12,444 nt of DNA from JANOQP01 sp044227705. GTDB lineage: Bacteria > Bacteroidota > Bacteroidia > Chitinophagales > Saprospiraceae. Made by a program: the position numbers and the translations under genes. How positions within the stretch are numbered: the first letter of the stretch is position 1; the number at the start of each line of letters is the position of its first letter. The notes under the pieces are model-generated. The model ran no database searches. It saw only the letters and a list, made by a program, of their open reading frames with translations, and was not told the DNA's origin. The stretch lies in contig JBGAWE010000137.1 of NCBI GenBank assembly GCA_044227705.1, positions 1 through 12,444 on the forward strand, written 5' to 3'. Below, piece by piece: positions 1 to 7,172 of the stretch.

Positions 1-2
1 GC

Positions 3-170
3 TCGTCGGCCCGGATGAAAGCGGGCGGGCACCTCTTTTTTTACAAAAACCTCGACCTCTCCATCGAACTCGGGGCGGGCGGCGGCGTGGCCGAGCTTAT
101 CCCGCAGATTGAGCATTATTTCAAAAGGCTCGTCGTCGCCGGTTCGCCCGCGCTCGTCGAAGTTGAATAA
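3..170 (+). CDS. C-terminal fragment of an unrecognised protein
   Basis: An open frame runs in from the left edge and ends at TAA 168-170, leaving 55 codons. The visible tail contains 'KAGGHLFFYKNLDLSIELG', then a glycine-rich stretch, an amphipathic 'ELIPQIEHYFKRLVVAG' segment and an acidic end 'LVEVE'. GC-rich third positions (ctc, gtc, gcc) match the neighbouring genes, which supports real coding. I do not recognise the family from this tail. A strong hairpin begins 12 bp after the stop, consistent with the end of a transcription unit before dapA. Function is unassigned. Confidence 0.6.
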   Translation, partial: SSARMKAGGHLFFYKNLDLSIELGAGGGVAELIPQIEHYFKRLVVAGSPALVEVE

Positions 171-182
171 ACGGCTTTGTCA

Positions 183-216
183 AAGTGAGGGGGTGACTTC
201 AATCACCCCCTCACTT
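183..216 (+). terminator. Perfect 14-bp hairpin between the upstream gene and dapA
   Basis: Bases 183-196 (aagtgagggggtga) are exactly complementary to 203-216, with a 6-nt loop (cttcaa). The following bases (gcttctttc) are pyrimidine-rich but not a clean U run. It lies 12 bp after the upstream stop and ends 12 bp before the dapA ATG at 229. The simplest reading is an intrinsic terminator for the upstream gene. It could instead be a leader structure that shields the dapA start if transcription reads through. Confidence 0.6.
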
Positions 217-228
217 GCTTCTTTCACC

Positions 229-1113
229 ATGGAAAACAAGTTCACCGGCACGGGAGTGGCCCTCGTCACGCCGTTCAACAGAGAGAAAATCGACTTCGAC
301 GCGCTCGAAAAGCTCATTGAGCACGTCATCGGCGGCGGCGTGGAGTACGTCGTCTCGCTCGGGACGACGGGCGAGGCGGGCGTCCTCACCGACCGCGAGC
401 AGTGGCAGGTCGTCGATTTCACCGTCAAAAAAGCCGCGGGCCGCGTCCCCGTCGTCCTCGGGATTTTCGGCGGGAACAACACCGCCGCCCTCGTCGAGCG
501 GATGCGCTCGTTCGACTTTTCGGGCATCGACGCGCTGCTCTGCGCCAGCCCGGCCTATTCAAAACCGTCGCAAGAGGGGATTTTCCGGCACTACATGCGC
601 CTTGCCGAGGCCTCGCCGCTGCCCATCATTTTGTACAACGTCCCCGCCCGCACCGCCTCGAATCTGACGGCCGACACCACCTTGCGGCTGGCACGCGCCT
701 CCTCGAAATTCATCGGAATCAAAGAGGCCTCAAACGACCTCTTCCAAATCCTGACCATCGCCGCCAACCGGCCGCCGGGCTTCGCCGTCATCTCGGGCGA
801 CGACTTTTTCACCCTGCCCATCATAGCTGGCGGCGGCGACGGGGTCATCTCGGTCGTCGCGAACGTGACTCCCCGGCCTTTTTCCGACATGGTCAGGGCC
901 TGCTTGAAAGGCGACCTCGAAGCAGCTAAACCGTTGAATTTCAGCATGTTGGAATTCTATCGCCTCCTTTTCATTGAGGGAAATCCTGTCGGGGCGAAGG
1001 CCGCCCTCGCCCATCTCGGCATCTGCCGCGACGAGGTGCGGCTGCCGCTGACGGCCATGAGTGCGGCCAACGCGGCCTTGCTCAACAAAGAGGTGGACGC
1101 CGTGTTGGCCTGA
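229..1113 (+). CDS. dapA: 4-hydroxy-tetrahydrodipicolinate synthase
   Basis: Cytosolic enzyme (EC 4.3.3.7) that condenses pyruvate with aspartate-4-semialdehyde, the first committed step of diaminopimelate/lysine synthesis. The 294-aa product has the usual family length. Visible signatures are 'SLGTTGEAG' (T46, T47), Y110 in 'CASPAYSKP', catalytic Y136 in 'LYNVPART' with R141 binding the substrate carboxyl, and Schiff-base K165 in 'FIGIKEAS'. These match E. coli T44/T45, Y107, Y133, R138 and K161. 'GVISVVANVTP' and 'NPVGAKAAL' complete the C-terminal pattern. The frame is open upstream to 109, but ATG 229 ('MENKFTGTGVALVTPF') gives the canonical N terminus, and the extension would translate the hairpin. 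N-acetylneuraminate lyase is a related family, but the motifs favour DapA. Confidence 0.95.
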   Translation: MENKFTGTGVALVTPFNREKIDFDALEKLIEHVIGGGVEYVVSLGTTGEAGVLTDREQWQVVDFTVKKAAGRVPVVLGIFGGNNTAALVERMRSFDFSGIDALLCASPAYSKPSQEGIFRHYMRLAEASPLPIILYNVPARTASNLTADTTLRLARASSKFIGIKEASNDLFQILTIAANRPPGFAVISGDDFFTLPIIAGGGDGVISVVANVTPRPFSDMVRACLKGDLEAAKPLNFSMLEFYRLLFIEGNPVGAKAALAHLGICRDEVRLPLTAMSAANAALLNKEVDAVLA

Positions 1114-1309
1114 CTGCTGAGATGGGCCAGGTGGCTCGCTTCCCGCACTTGCACATCGCATCCCGAAAACCGGCCATCGAACGTGTTCACACTTTAACGG
1201 TCCCTAATTCACTTGGCGCAGCCGCCACAAGACCCGTTCTACACGTCCGGCCTCGGGCAGTTGGCGAACCTGAGGGTGCTCTGCACAAGCAGCTAAAGGG
1301 GCCAGTTTC

Positions 1310-1317
1310 TACTTTCG
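1310..1317 (+). promoter_or_regulatory. Possible Bacteroidota -7 box before the receiver gene
   Basis: TACTTTCG matches five of six fixed positions of TAnnTTTG. It lies only 5 nt before the ATG at 1323, so if used the mRNA would be essentially leaderless. No convincing -33 TTG element is seen at the expected distance. The assignment is tentative, based on similarity to boxes near other genes in this window. Confidence 0.25.
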
Positions 1318-1322
1318 CCCCC

Positions 1323-1685
1323 ATGAAAGTCTTGCTCTGCGAAAACGAGGACATTACCCGCGCGGCCATCGAGTTCCGTCTGACGCGGCAGGGCCATGAG
1401 GTCGTCCGCGCCAAAAACGGGAAGGAGGCCCAAAAACTCCTCTCCGAAACCACCTACGACCTCCTCCTCGCCGACATGGCCATGACGGGCGTGAAACTGC
1501 CCGACCTCGTCCGCTGGCTGCGCGGCGAGCAGCAGAGTCGGGTTCCCGTTATCCTCATCGCCGACCTCGAGGACGACGACGCGCCGCTCATGGACGCGCT
1601 CGGCGCCGGGGCAGACGACTTCATCACCAAGCCGTTTAAGCCGGTCGAGATGCAGCTCCGCATCCGGCGGCTGGTGGGCCGCTGA
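1323..1685 (+). CDS. Stand-alone response-regulator receiver domain protein
   Basis: The product is 120 aa, a single CheY-like receiver with no output domain. The phosphoacceptor is D51 in 'YDLLLADMAM', the conserved lysine is K103 in 'FITKPFKP', and E7 opens the acidic pocket. Two positions are unusual: the second acidic pocket residue aligns with N8, and the switch Ser/Thr after beta-4 aligns with A80 in 'PVILIADLEDDD', followed by an acidic run. Phosphotransfer may still occur, but conformational switching could differ from CheY. ATG 1323 was chosen because it begins the fold directly ('MKVLLCENED'); upstream codons in the open frame are non-homologous. No kinase is adjacent; the nearest is at 10640. 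The gene ends 5 bp from the convergent DUF1111 gene. The partner is unknown. Confidence 0.85.
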   Translation: MKVLLCENEDITRAAIEFRLTRQGHEVVRAKNGKEAQKLLSETTYDLLLADMAMTGVKLPDLVRWLRGEQQSRVPVILIADLEDDDAPLMDALGAGADDFITKPFKPVEMQLRIRRLVGR

Positions 1686-1690
1686 CCCAG

Positions 1691-3061
1691 TCAAAGGTTC
1701 TGCAAGAAGAGGACGAGCTTCTCCCGCTCCGTTTTTCCCATTTTCGTGAAATTGTCGACGCTGCCCTGCGCCTCGCCGCCGTGCCAGAGGATGGCCTCTT
1801 CGAGCGTCCGCGCCCGGCCGTCGTGGAGGAACCGCGCCGCCGGGCCGCCCACGACCTGCGTCAGGCCGATGCCCCAGAGCGGCGGCGTGCGCCATTCGCG
1901 GCCGCTGGCCTCGAAGTCGGGCCGGTTGTCGGCAAGGCCGTCGCCCATGTCGTGCAACAGGAGGTCGGTGTAGGGGAAGATGGTCTGGTGGCTCAAAAAG
2001 GCGTGCTCGGGGTGCGCACCGGTCGTGAATTTCGGGTTGTGGCACGAGCCGCACTTCGCGCCGAGGAAGAGCTTTCGGCCCTCCGCCACTTTTTTGTCGG
2101 CCGAGTTTCGCCGCTCCGGCACGGCCAGCGACTGCGGGTAGAAAACGGTCGCCTTCAGCGTTGCCTCGTCGATTTCCGGTTCGTCGGCGAGGCCGTCGGC
2201 CTGCGGCTGGCCGTCGCTGCTCTCGGTCGGGAAGTAGGGGCTGGTCACGCCCATGTCCTGGTTGTAGGCGGCGGCCGACTGCTGTATGAGGTTCGGCTGG
2301 CCCGCCTTCCAACCAAAGCGGCCGAGCGCGACCTGCTGGTTTTTGTAGTCCCAGACCCGGTTGGGGCGGCCGGAGATGCCGTCGCCGTTCGCGTCATCGG
2401 GGTCGGCGAGGGCCGTTATGTCGGCTTCCGCGACGGCCTCCAACAGCCCCAGCCCGATGACCGGCGGGGCCATGCGCGGCGACATCATCGCCCCCGACGG
2501 CCAGGTTTGATAGGGGTTTTCGATAGAAAAAACCGGTTTCGACAGGGTGATTTGCTCGCCGTCGAGGTACGTCCTGATTTCCTCCACCTGTTTCCACGAT
2601 AGGCTGGCCTCGGGCTGTTTCCCAAAAAGCGCCCTCGTCTGCAACTGCCCGCCGAACCCCGGCACGGCCAGCGGCTCGCCGTGCGACCCGGCCCCGGCGA
2701 CGCTGATTCGGAAGAGCAGCCCACGCAGATCGGCCGCGTCGGTCGGGAAGGGCGAGCGGCCGTTGGCGACGTGGCAGTTCTCGCAGGAGTTTTGGTTGAA
2801 GATCGGCCCGAGGCCGCTGTTGACAGTGGCTGGCGCGGTGACGAAGATGTCGCCAAATGCCTTGTCCGCCGCGAGGTGGAGGGCCGATTCGGCCTCGCTC
2901 AAATTGGCGGCAGGCTGTTGGAAGGCTGTGATGTAGGTGCCGCTTGAGGTGGTCTCGCCGCCGAGCTTGAGGTCCTCGGCATCGGCCGGGCCGTCGTCGC
3001 CGCGACGGCAAGCAGCGAACAGGACGAGGAGGGCCGTCCCCGTCAGAAGCAGTTTCCTCAT
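1691..3061 (-). CDS. Di-heme c-type lipoprotein, DUF1111/DHOR family
   Basis: The product is 456 aa with a lipoprotein leader ending 'LVLFAAC' (C18), so it is probably membrane-anchored on the periplasmic side. Two heme c sites are visible: C93-x-x-C96-H97 in 'NSCENCHVANG' and C337-x-x-C340-H341 in 'AKCGSCHNPKFTTG'. Other family features are 'PPVIGLGLLEAV', a calcium-loop-like 'DPDDANGDGISGRPN' and the MauG/peroxidase-like 'RFLHDGRARTLEEAILWHGG' near the C terminus. The family (COG3488, annotated as predicted thiol oxidoreductase) is related to di-heme peroxidases and often neighbours imelysin genes. It starts 3 bp after the imelysin stop and is the last gene of the operon. Redox activity in metal uptake is inferred; the true substrate is not shown by sequence. 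Confidence 0.9.
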   Translation of the reverse strand: MRKLLLTGTALLVLFAACRRGDDGPADAEDLKLGGETTSSGTYITAFQQPAANLSEAESALHLAADKAFGDIFVTAPATVNSGLGPIFNQNSCENCHVANGRSPFPTDAADLRGLLFRISVAGAGSHGEPLAVPGFGGQLQTRALFGKQPEASLSWKQVEEIRTYLDGEQITLSKPVFSIENPYQTWPSGAMMSPRMAPPVIGLGLLEAVAEADITALADPDDANGDGISGRPNRVWDYKNQQVALGRFGWKAGQPNLIQQSAAAYNQDMGVTSPYFPTESSDGQPQADGLADEPEIDEATLKATVFYPQSLAVPERRNSADKKVAEGRKLFLGAKCGSCHNPKFTTGAHPEHAFLSHQTIFPYTDLLLHDMGDGLADNRPDFEASGREWRTPPLWGIGLTQVVGGPAARFLHDGRARTLEEAILWHGGEAQGSVDNFTKMGKTEREKLVLFLQNL

Positions 3062-3064
3062 CTT

Positions 3065-4114
3065 TTAGAGGTTGGAAATGATGGGCAGGACGCCGCTTTC
3101 GAGCGTCTGCTGGAGGTCGCGGACTTTTTGCTGGGCGTTCTCGACGCTCGGCTTCGCCTCGAAAATCGCTGTCGTGAACGTGCCGGGGATGGCCTCGATG
3201 GCCGCGATGGCGGCGTCGATTTGCTGGCGGGTCTTCGCGTCGAGGTCGGCGTCCTTCGCGGCGATGATGCTCGATATGCCCAGCCCGGAGGCGTTCTTGA
3301 ACACGCCCGTGTAGGCATTGCGGATGCTGCGGATGTTGTCGGCGAAGTCGGCCTTCGAGTTGGCGCTGAAGCGGCTCTCCTCGAGGTTGACGTTCTGCTG
3401 GCTGAACGGGTCGTTGATCTTCCCGTTGGCCACCTCATCGGCGATGGTGACTAGGCCGTTGACGATTTCCTCGAGTGCCGCCTTTTGCGAAGGGTAGACG
3501 GTGTTGCCCGGCTTGCCCGCGCCGGTGATGTTGGCGACGTAGTTGCCCCCGGCCGGGTTCCAGGCGGTGTAAAGTTGATGGATTGCCCCGTTCAGGCTCT
3601 CCGCGCAGGCCCGCAGGTACTCGAACTGGCGCGGCGTGAAATCCGAAAAAGCCTTGTCGCCGCTCGACCCGAAGATGAGGTACTCGATGGTGTGGAAGCC
3701 CTTGAGCGTCCCGTCCAGCCCGTCGATGTAGGCCTTCGTCAGCGCGTTCGAGCTGGAGAGCACCGCGTCGAGGTCGGGCTGGTTGACGGGCCACGAGTCG
3801 ATGGCCGGGTCGATGCCCTGCTGGTCGACGGGGCCGTAGAGGAAGCCCTCCGACTGTTCCCACGGCACCCGCGCCTCGCGCCAAGCCTGCCGGGCGCTCT
3901 CGAGGTTGGCGGCGGAGGGTGCGGCCTCAAGGGCGGTCAGCCGCGCCAGCAGCGCCTGCGATTTGGCGTCCATCTCGGCATAGGTGGCGAGGACGACGTC
4001 GGTGCCGAGGTTCTGCAGGACTTGGCTGTGGTCGGCGAGCTGCGTGTCGCCTTTTTTGCAATTGGAAAAGGGCAGCGCGAGGGCTGCGAGGAGGATGAAA
4101 ATGGTTCTATTCAT
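3065..4114 (-). CDS. Imelysin-family (peptidase M75/ICMP) lipoprotein
   Basis: The 349-aa product has an N-terminal hydrophobic leader and a cysteine at C19 followed by Lys-Lys ('FSNCKKGD'), suggesting an envelope lipoprotein. The hallmark GxHxxE motif is present at 139-144 ('GFHTIEYLIFG'). Further imelysin features are 'AWREARVPWEQSEGFLYGP' in the first repeat and 'DNIRSIRNAYTGVF' in the second. The family (IrpA, ICMP, EfeO-like M75) is linked to iron acquisition, and peptidase activity is doubtful for most members. It lies 12 bp after the porin gene and 3 bp before the DUF1111 gene, so all three are almost certainly co-transcribed. A role in periplasmic binding of iron or another metal is inferred from family and context. 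Confidence 0.9.
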   Translation of the reverse strand: MNRTIFILLAALALPFSNCKKGDTQLADHSQVLQNLGTDVVLATYAEMDAKSQALLARLTALEAAPSAANLESARQAWREARVPWEQSEGFLYGPVDQQGIDPAIDSWPVNQPDLDAVLSSSNALTKAYIDGLDGTLKGFHTIEYLIFGSSGDKAFSDFTPRQFEYLRACAESLNGAIHQLYTAWNPAGGNYVANITGAGKPGNTVYPSQKAALEEIVNGLVTIADEVANGKINDPFSQQNVNLEESRFSANSKADFADNIRSIRNAYTGVFKNASGLGISSIIAAKDADLDAKTRQQIDAAIAAIEAIPGTFTTAIFEAKPSVENAQQKVRDLQQTLESGVLPIISNL

Positions 4115-4126
4115 GTCGGTTGAGTC

Positions 4127-5392
4127 TTAAAATTCAAAAGCGAAACCCGCGACGAACGTCCGTTCGTGCCGCCCCCCGTCGACGCTGGTCGGCGCGGGCG
4201 CGCCCACGAGGCGGTCGGTGAACTGGGCTTTCAGTTGCACGTCTTCGATGATTTTGAAGACCGCGCCAGCCGTCCACGACCGCCTTTCCCAGCGCGGGTT
4301 GTTGAAAATCTGGCCTTCCGTCCGAAACTGCGTGTCGTACCAGTCGAAGCGGCCGAATAGCAGGCCCTCCCTTTTCGAGGATTTGAAAAACAGCCCGCGC
4401 TCGCCGAGCACATCGAAGCCCGCCTCGGCGAACGCGCCCGCCGCCGCCGCCCCGACGGGCGTGCGCTTGACGTTGAGGTTGTTCGACAGGTTTCGGTTCT
4501 GGTTCGAGAGGGCCTCCGAGTTGCCGAGCGCGCCGAGGAGGGCCATCGCCGAGAGGTTGATCGGGGCTTTTTTCCATTGGAAGTGAACCTCCCCGACGCC
4601 GAGCGGGGTCTCGACGCGCAGGTCGGGCTTCGGCCGGTTGCCGGTCGTGTTGCCGACGTAGCCCGAGATGCCGAGGAGGAATTCGTCGTGCGGGTGGAAG
4701 TCGAGGCGGGCGACGGCGGCGAAGTTCTCGGCGTTGACCATCTCGAAACGGGTCTGGTTGCCGCGCTTTATCCAGTTGGCCGAGTTGAACGCGCTCCCGT
4801 CGAGGCCGTTGACGACGGCGAGGTGCCAGAGCCAGCGGCCGTGTTTCCCAAAAATCCCTTTCAGGAGGAGGCCGTTCTCCGTCCAATTCGTCGGCAGGAT
4901 TTGAACCTCCATTTCCGAGCCGGTGGCGGTCGGGTAGTCCGTCGGCTCGTCGCGGCTGAACATGAGGGCGAACGGCACCTTCACCCGGCCGACCTTGAGG
5001 TTGAGGCGGCACGGCAGGCCGAACTCGAGGTTCATCTGCTCGACCAGCACCTCGCCGCCCTTGCTCACGTCGAACTCGAACTCGCCGAACTCCTCGAAGC
5101 GGTCGAACTCGACCTCGACGCCCGTCCCGCCGTGCTCGAACTCGATTTCGGTGTTGAGCTTCAGCCGGTCGGTCCAGCGGTAGCCGAAGTCGAGGACGAA
5201 GCGCTCGTTGTCGATGGTGCTGCGCTTGACGGAGTCGGTCTGCCAGTTGAAGTTGTGGTAGTTCATCGCCCCGTAGCCCGAGAGCGACATCCGCCCGAGC
5301 TTGGCGGCGAGGGCGTTGGCCGTCGCCGTGTCGCTCTGCGAGAGGAGGGAAAGAGGGGCACAAAGCCCCAAAATCAGCCCGAATTTGCGCAT
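4127..5392 (-). CDS. Outer-membrane porin-like beta-barrel, first gene of the imelysin operon
   Basis: The 421-aa product has a signal peptide ('MRKFGLILGLCAPLSLLSQ') and then alternating polar/hydrophobic strands typical of a barrel: 'MSLSGYGAMNYHNFNWQ', 'RFVLDFGYRWTDRLKLNTE' and 'LNLKVGRVKVPFALMF'. It ends in aromatic F ('TFVAGFAFEF'), the usual outer-membrane assembly signal. A strongly acidic patch rich in Glu, Asp and Phe lies near residues 88-106. The open frame continues to 6163, but that extension is Arg/Pro-rich antisense to the aldehyde dehydrogenase and is not coding. ATG 5392 starts the signal peptide and sits 24 nt after a promoter-like box. It resembles porins that accompany imelysin genes in Bacteroidota and may admit a metal chelate, which is inference. 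Confidence 0.85.
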   Translation of the reverse strand: MRKFGLILGLCAPLSLLSQSDTATANALAAKLGRMSLSGYGAMNYHNFNWQTDSVKRSTIDNERFVLDFGYRWTDRLKLNTEIEFEHGGTGVEVEFDRFEEFGEFEFDVSKGGEVLVEQMNLEFGLPCRLNLKVGRVKVPFALMFSRDEPTDYPTATGSEMEVQILPTNWTENGLLLKGIFGKHGRWLWHLAVVNGLDGSAFNSANWIKRGNQTRFEMVNAENFAAVARLDFHPHDEFLLGISGYVGNTTGNRPKPDLRVETPLGVGEVHFQWKKAPINLSAMALLGALGNSEALSNQNRNLSNNLNVKRTPVGAAAAGAFAEAGFDVLGERGLFFKSSKREGLLFGRFDWYDTQFRTEGQIFNNPRWERRSWTAGAVFKIIEDVQLKAQFTDRLVGAPAPTSVDGGRHERTFVAGFAFEF

Positions 5393-5416
5393 CTTGTCAG
5401 TTTGCTTGTCGGGCGG

Positions 5417-5424
5417 CGAAGGTA
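5417..5424 (-). promoter_or_regulatory. Possible -7 promoter box of the porin-imelysin-DUF1111 operon
   Basis: Read on the minus strand, TACCTTCG matches five of six fixed positions of TAnnTTTG and lies 24 nt before ATG 5392, just downstream of the preceding gene's terminator. A TTGTTTG further upstream (about 34 nt away) is too far for a normal -33 element. No clear Fur-type operator is visible. Confidence 0.4.
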
Positions 5425-5491
5425 TTTTTGGGTTCTGCGGAGCTTCTCCTTTTAGTGTCAAACAATGGGCTTTAAGAATTATGAATTTCCT

Positions 5492-5533
5492 GAAAAGAAA
5501 GATGGGAAGGAGCGGCGCACCGTCCTTCCCATC
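5492..5533 (-). terminator. Intrinsic terminator of the aldehyde dehydrogenase gene
   Basis: Bases 5501-5511 (gatgggaagga) pair perfectly with 5523-5533, with an inner cgg/ccg pairing in the loop. On the minus strand the hairpin is followed by TTTCTTTTC. It begins 23 bp after the ALDH stop (5557) and separates that unit from the porin operon promoter. Confidence 0.8.
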
Positions 5534-5556
5534 CGTCTTTTCGAGAAAATCCCGGT

Positions 5557-7088
5557 TCAACCCAGGTCGAACTTGATGCCCTGCGCCAGCGGCACAGAGG
5601 CCGAGTAGTTGATGGTGTTCGTCTGCCGCCGCATGTAGGCCTTCCACGAATCGGAGCCGGACTCGCGGCCGCCGCCGGTCTCCTTCTCGCCGCCGAACGC
5701 GCCGCCGATCTCCGCGCCCGAGGTGCCGATGTTGACGTTGGCGATGCCGCAATCGGAGCCGCTGGCCGACAGGAACCGCTCGGCCTCCTGCATGCTGTTG
5801 GTCATGATGGCGGAGGAAAGGCCCTGCGGGACGCCGTTTTGGAGGGCGATTGCCTCGTCGAGCGAGCCGTATTTGATGAGATAAAGAATCGGCGCGAAGG
5901 TCTCGTGCTGCACGATGGGCCAATGGTTTTCGACCTCCGCGATGCACGGCTTGACGTAGCAGCCGCTCGAAAACCGGTCGCCCGTCAAAACGCCGCCCTC
6001 GACGACGAAGCGGCCGCCCGCCTTTTTCACTTCCTCGATGGCGTGGAGATAATTGTCGACGGCGGCCGTGTCGATGAGCGGGCCGACGTGGTTCGCCGTG
6101 TCGAGCGGGTCGCCGATTTTCAGTTGGCCGTAAGCCTTGGCGAGGACTTTTTGACTTCTTCAAAAAGCGACTCGTGGACGATGAGCCGCCGCGTCGTCGT
6201 GCAGCGCTGCCCGGCCGTGCCGACGGCCCCGAAGGTCGCGCCGGTCAGCACGATCTTCAGGTCGGCGTTCGGGGTGACGATGATGGCGTTGTTCCCGCCC
6301 AGTTCGAGGAGGCTGCGGCCGAGCCGCCCGGCGACCGTCGCACCGACGATTTTGCCCATCCTCGTGGAGCCGGTCGCGCTGATGAGTGGCACCCGCCCGT
6401 CCTTCGTCATCATCTCGCCGACGCGGTAGTCGCCGTTCACGAGGCAACAAATCCCGTCGGGTAAATCGTTGGCTTTCAACACTTTGTTGAACAAAAGCTG
6501 GCAGGCCACGCCGCACATCGGCGTCTTCTCCGACGGTTTCCAGATGCAGGTGTCGCCACAGACGAGAGCGATCATCGCGTTCCACGACCAGACGGCGACC
6601 GGGAAGTTGAACGCCGAGATGACGCCCACCACGCCCAGCGGGTGCCACTGCTCGTACATCCGGTGGGCGGGCCGTTCGCTGTGCATCGACAGGCCGTAGA
6701 GCTGTCGCGAGAGGCCGACGGCGAAGTCGCAGATGTCGATCATCTCCTGCACCTCGCCCCAGCCTTCTTGCAGGCTCTTGCCCATCTCGTAGCTGACGAG
6801 GCGGCCGAGCGGGTCTTTGTATTTGCGCAGCTCCTCGCCGTACTGCCTGACGATTTCGCCGCGCTTCGGGGCCGGGATTTCCCGCCAGATTTTGAAGGCC
6901 TCCTCGGCCGCGCCGACCACCTGTTCGTACTGCTCGCGGGTCGTCGTGCCGACCGAGCCGATGAACGCGCCGTCGACGGGCGAGTGGCTTTTGAAATACT
7001 TCTTTGGGGCGATGCTCTGGCGTCCGATCCAGGTGCCGTGGTTGGCGGCGCGGAGGCCGAGTTTTTTCAGAAAATCCTTTGGTTGCAT
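5557..7088 (-). CDS. ALDH7 (antiquitin-type) aldehyde dehydrogenase, interrupted by a one-base frameshift
   Basis: NAD(P)-dependent cytosolic dehydrogenase of the ALDH7A1/AmaB group, whose known members oxidise alpha-aminoadipate semialdehyde (piperideine-6-carboxylate) in lysine catabolism and some other aldehydes. Visible features: 'EQWHPLGVVGVISAFNFPVA', nucleotide-binding 'WKPSEKTP', general base E262 in 'LLELGGNN', nucleophile C296 in 'GQRCTTTRR' (spacing 34, as in other ALDHs), and the C-terminal 'GGEKETGGGRESGSDSWKAY', very close to antiquitin. The frame breaks at T-run 6148-6152. The upstream frame reads on to a stop at 6120; homology continues in another frame ('VLAKAYGQLKIGDPLDTANH') to TGA 5557. 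One extra base restores about 510 aa, the family length. Start 7088 (MQPKDFLKKLGL) is preferred to 7142 because a promoter box lies at 7121-7128. Exact substrate is uncertain. Confidence 0.88.
6148..6152 (-). other. Frameshift site in the ALDH7 gene (homopolymer of five)
   Basis: On the minus strand the codons read GTC AAA AAG TCC, then the reading drifts into 'SSPRLTAN' and a stop. With six A residues instead of five the frame reads V-K-K-V-L-A-K-A-Y-G, which fits the ALDH7 family. A sequencing or assembly indel is most likely. A natural mutation, or less likely -1 slippage at AAAAAG, is possible. Confidence 0.85.
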
Positions 7089-7120
7089 GTCGCTGGATGG
7101 TTGGGTGAACGAATGGGCGG

Positions 7121-7128
7121 CAAAAGTG
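7121..7128 (-). promoter_or_regulatory. Possible -7 promoter box of the ALDH7 gene
   Basis: Minus-strand CACTTTTG matches five of six fixed positions of TAnnTTTG. It is followed by GCC, as at the other boxes before 5392 and 1323. It lies 32 nt before ATG 7088 and inside the possible longer N terminus from 7142, so it favours the shorter start. Confidence 0.35.
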
Positions 7129-7172
7129 GAAGGTTTCGACAAAAACTCGGGCAGGCACCTTGCCGGTATTTT

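Noticed and set aside
109..228. 40-residue N-terminal extension of dapA
   Set aside because: It overlaps the previous gene's end and the hairpin. The canonical family start is at 229.
1114..1322. Possible small gene between dapA and the receiver gene
   Set aside because: Only the non-homologous upstream extension of the receiver frame and an antisense frame are open. Apart from the weak box at 1310 nothing could be supported.
1781..2602. Plus-strand open frame opposite the DUF1111 gene
   Set aside because: The minus strand carries two heme motifs and a lipoprotein signal; the plus frame has no recognisable feature.
5473..5491. AT-rich imperfect dyad (agaatt-atg-aatttc) upstream of the porin operon as a Fur-type operator
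   Set aside because: The arms are short, AATT is self-complementary by nature, and it does not match the Fur consensus. It also lies upstream of the likely promoter box, next to the terminator tail.
6148..6160. Programmed -1 frameshift in the ALDH7 gene
   Set aside because: The site is C-AAA-AAG rather than A-AAA-AAG, no stimulatory hairpin was seen just downstream, and no ALDH7 enzyme is known to need frameshifting. An indel is simpler.
5393..6163. N-terminal extension of the porin reading frame through the ALDH gene
   Set aside because: The extension is Arg/Pro-rich, off-frame reading of the dehydrogenase and crosses its terminator. A signal peptide begins at 5392.
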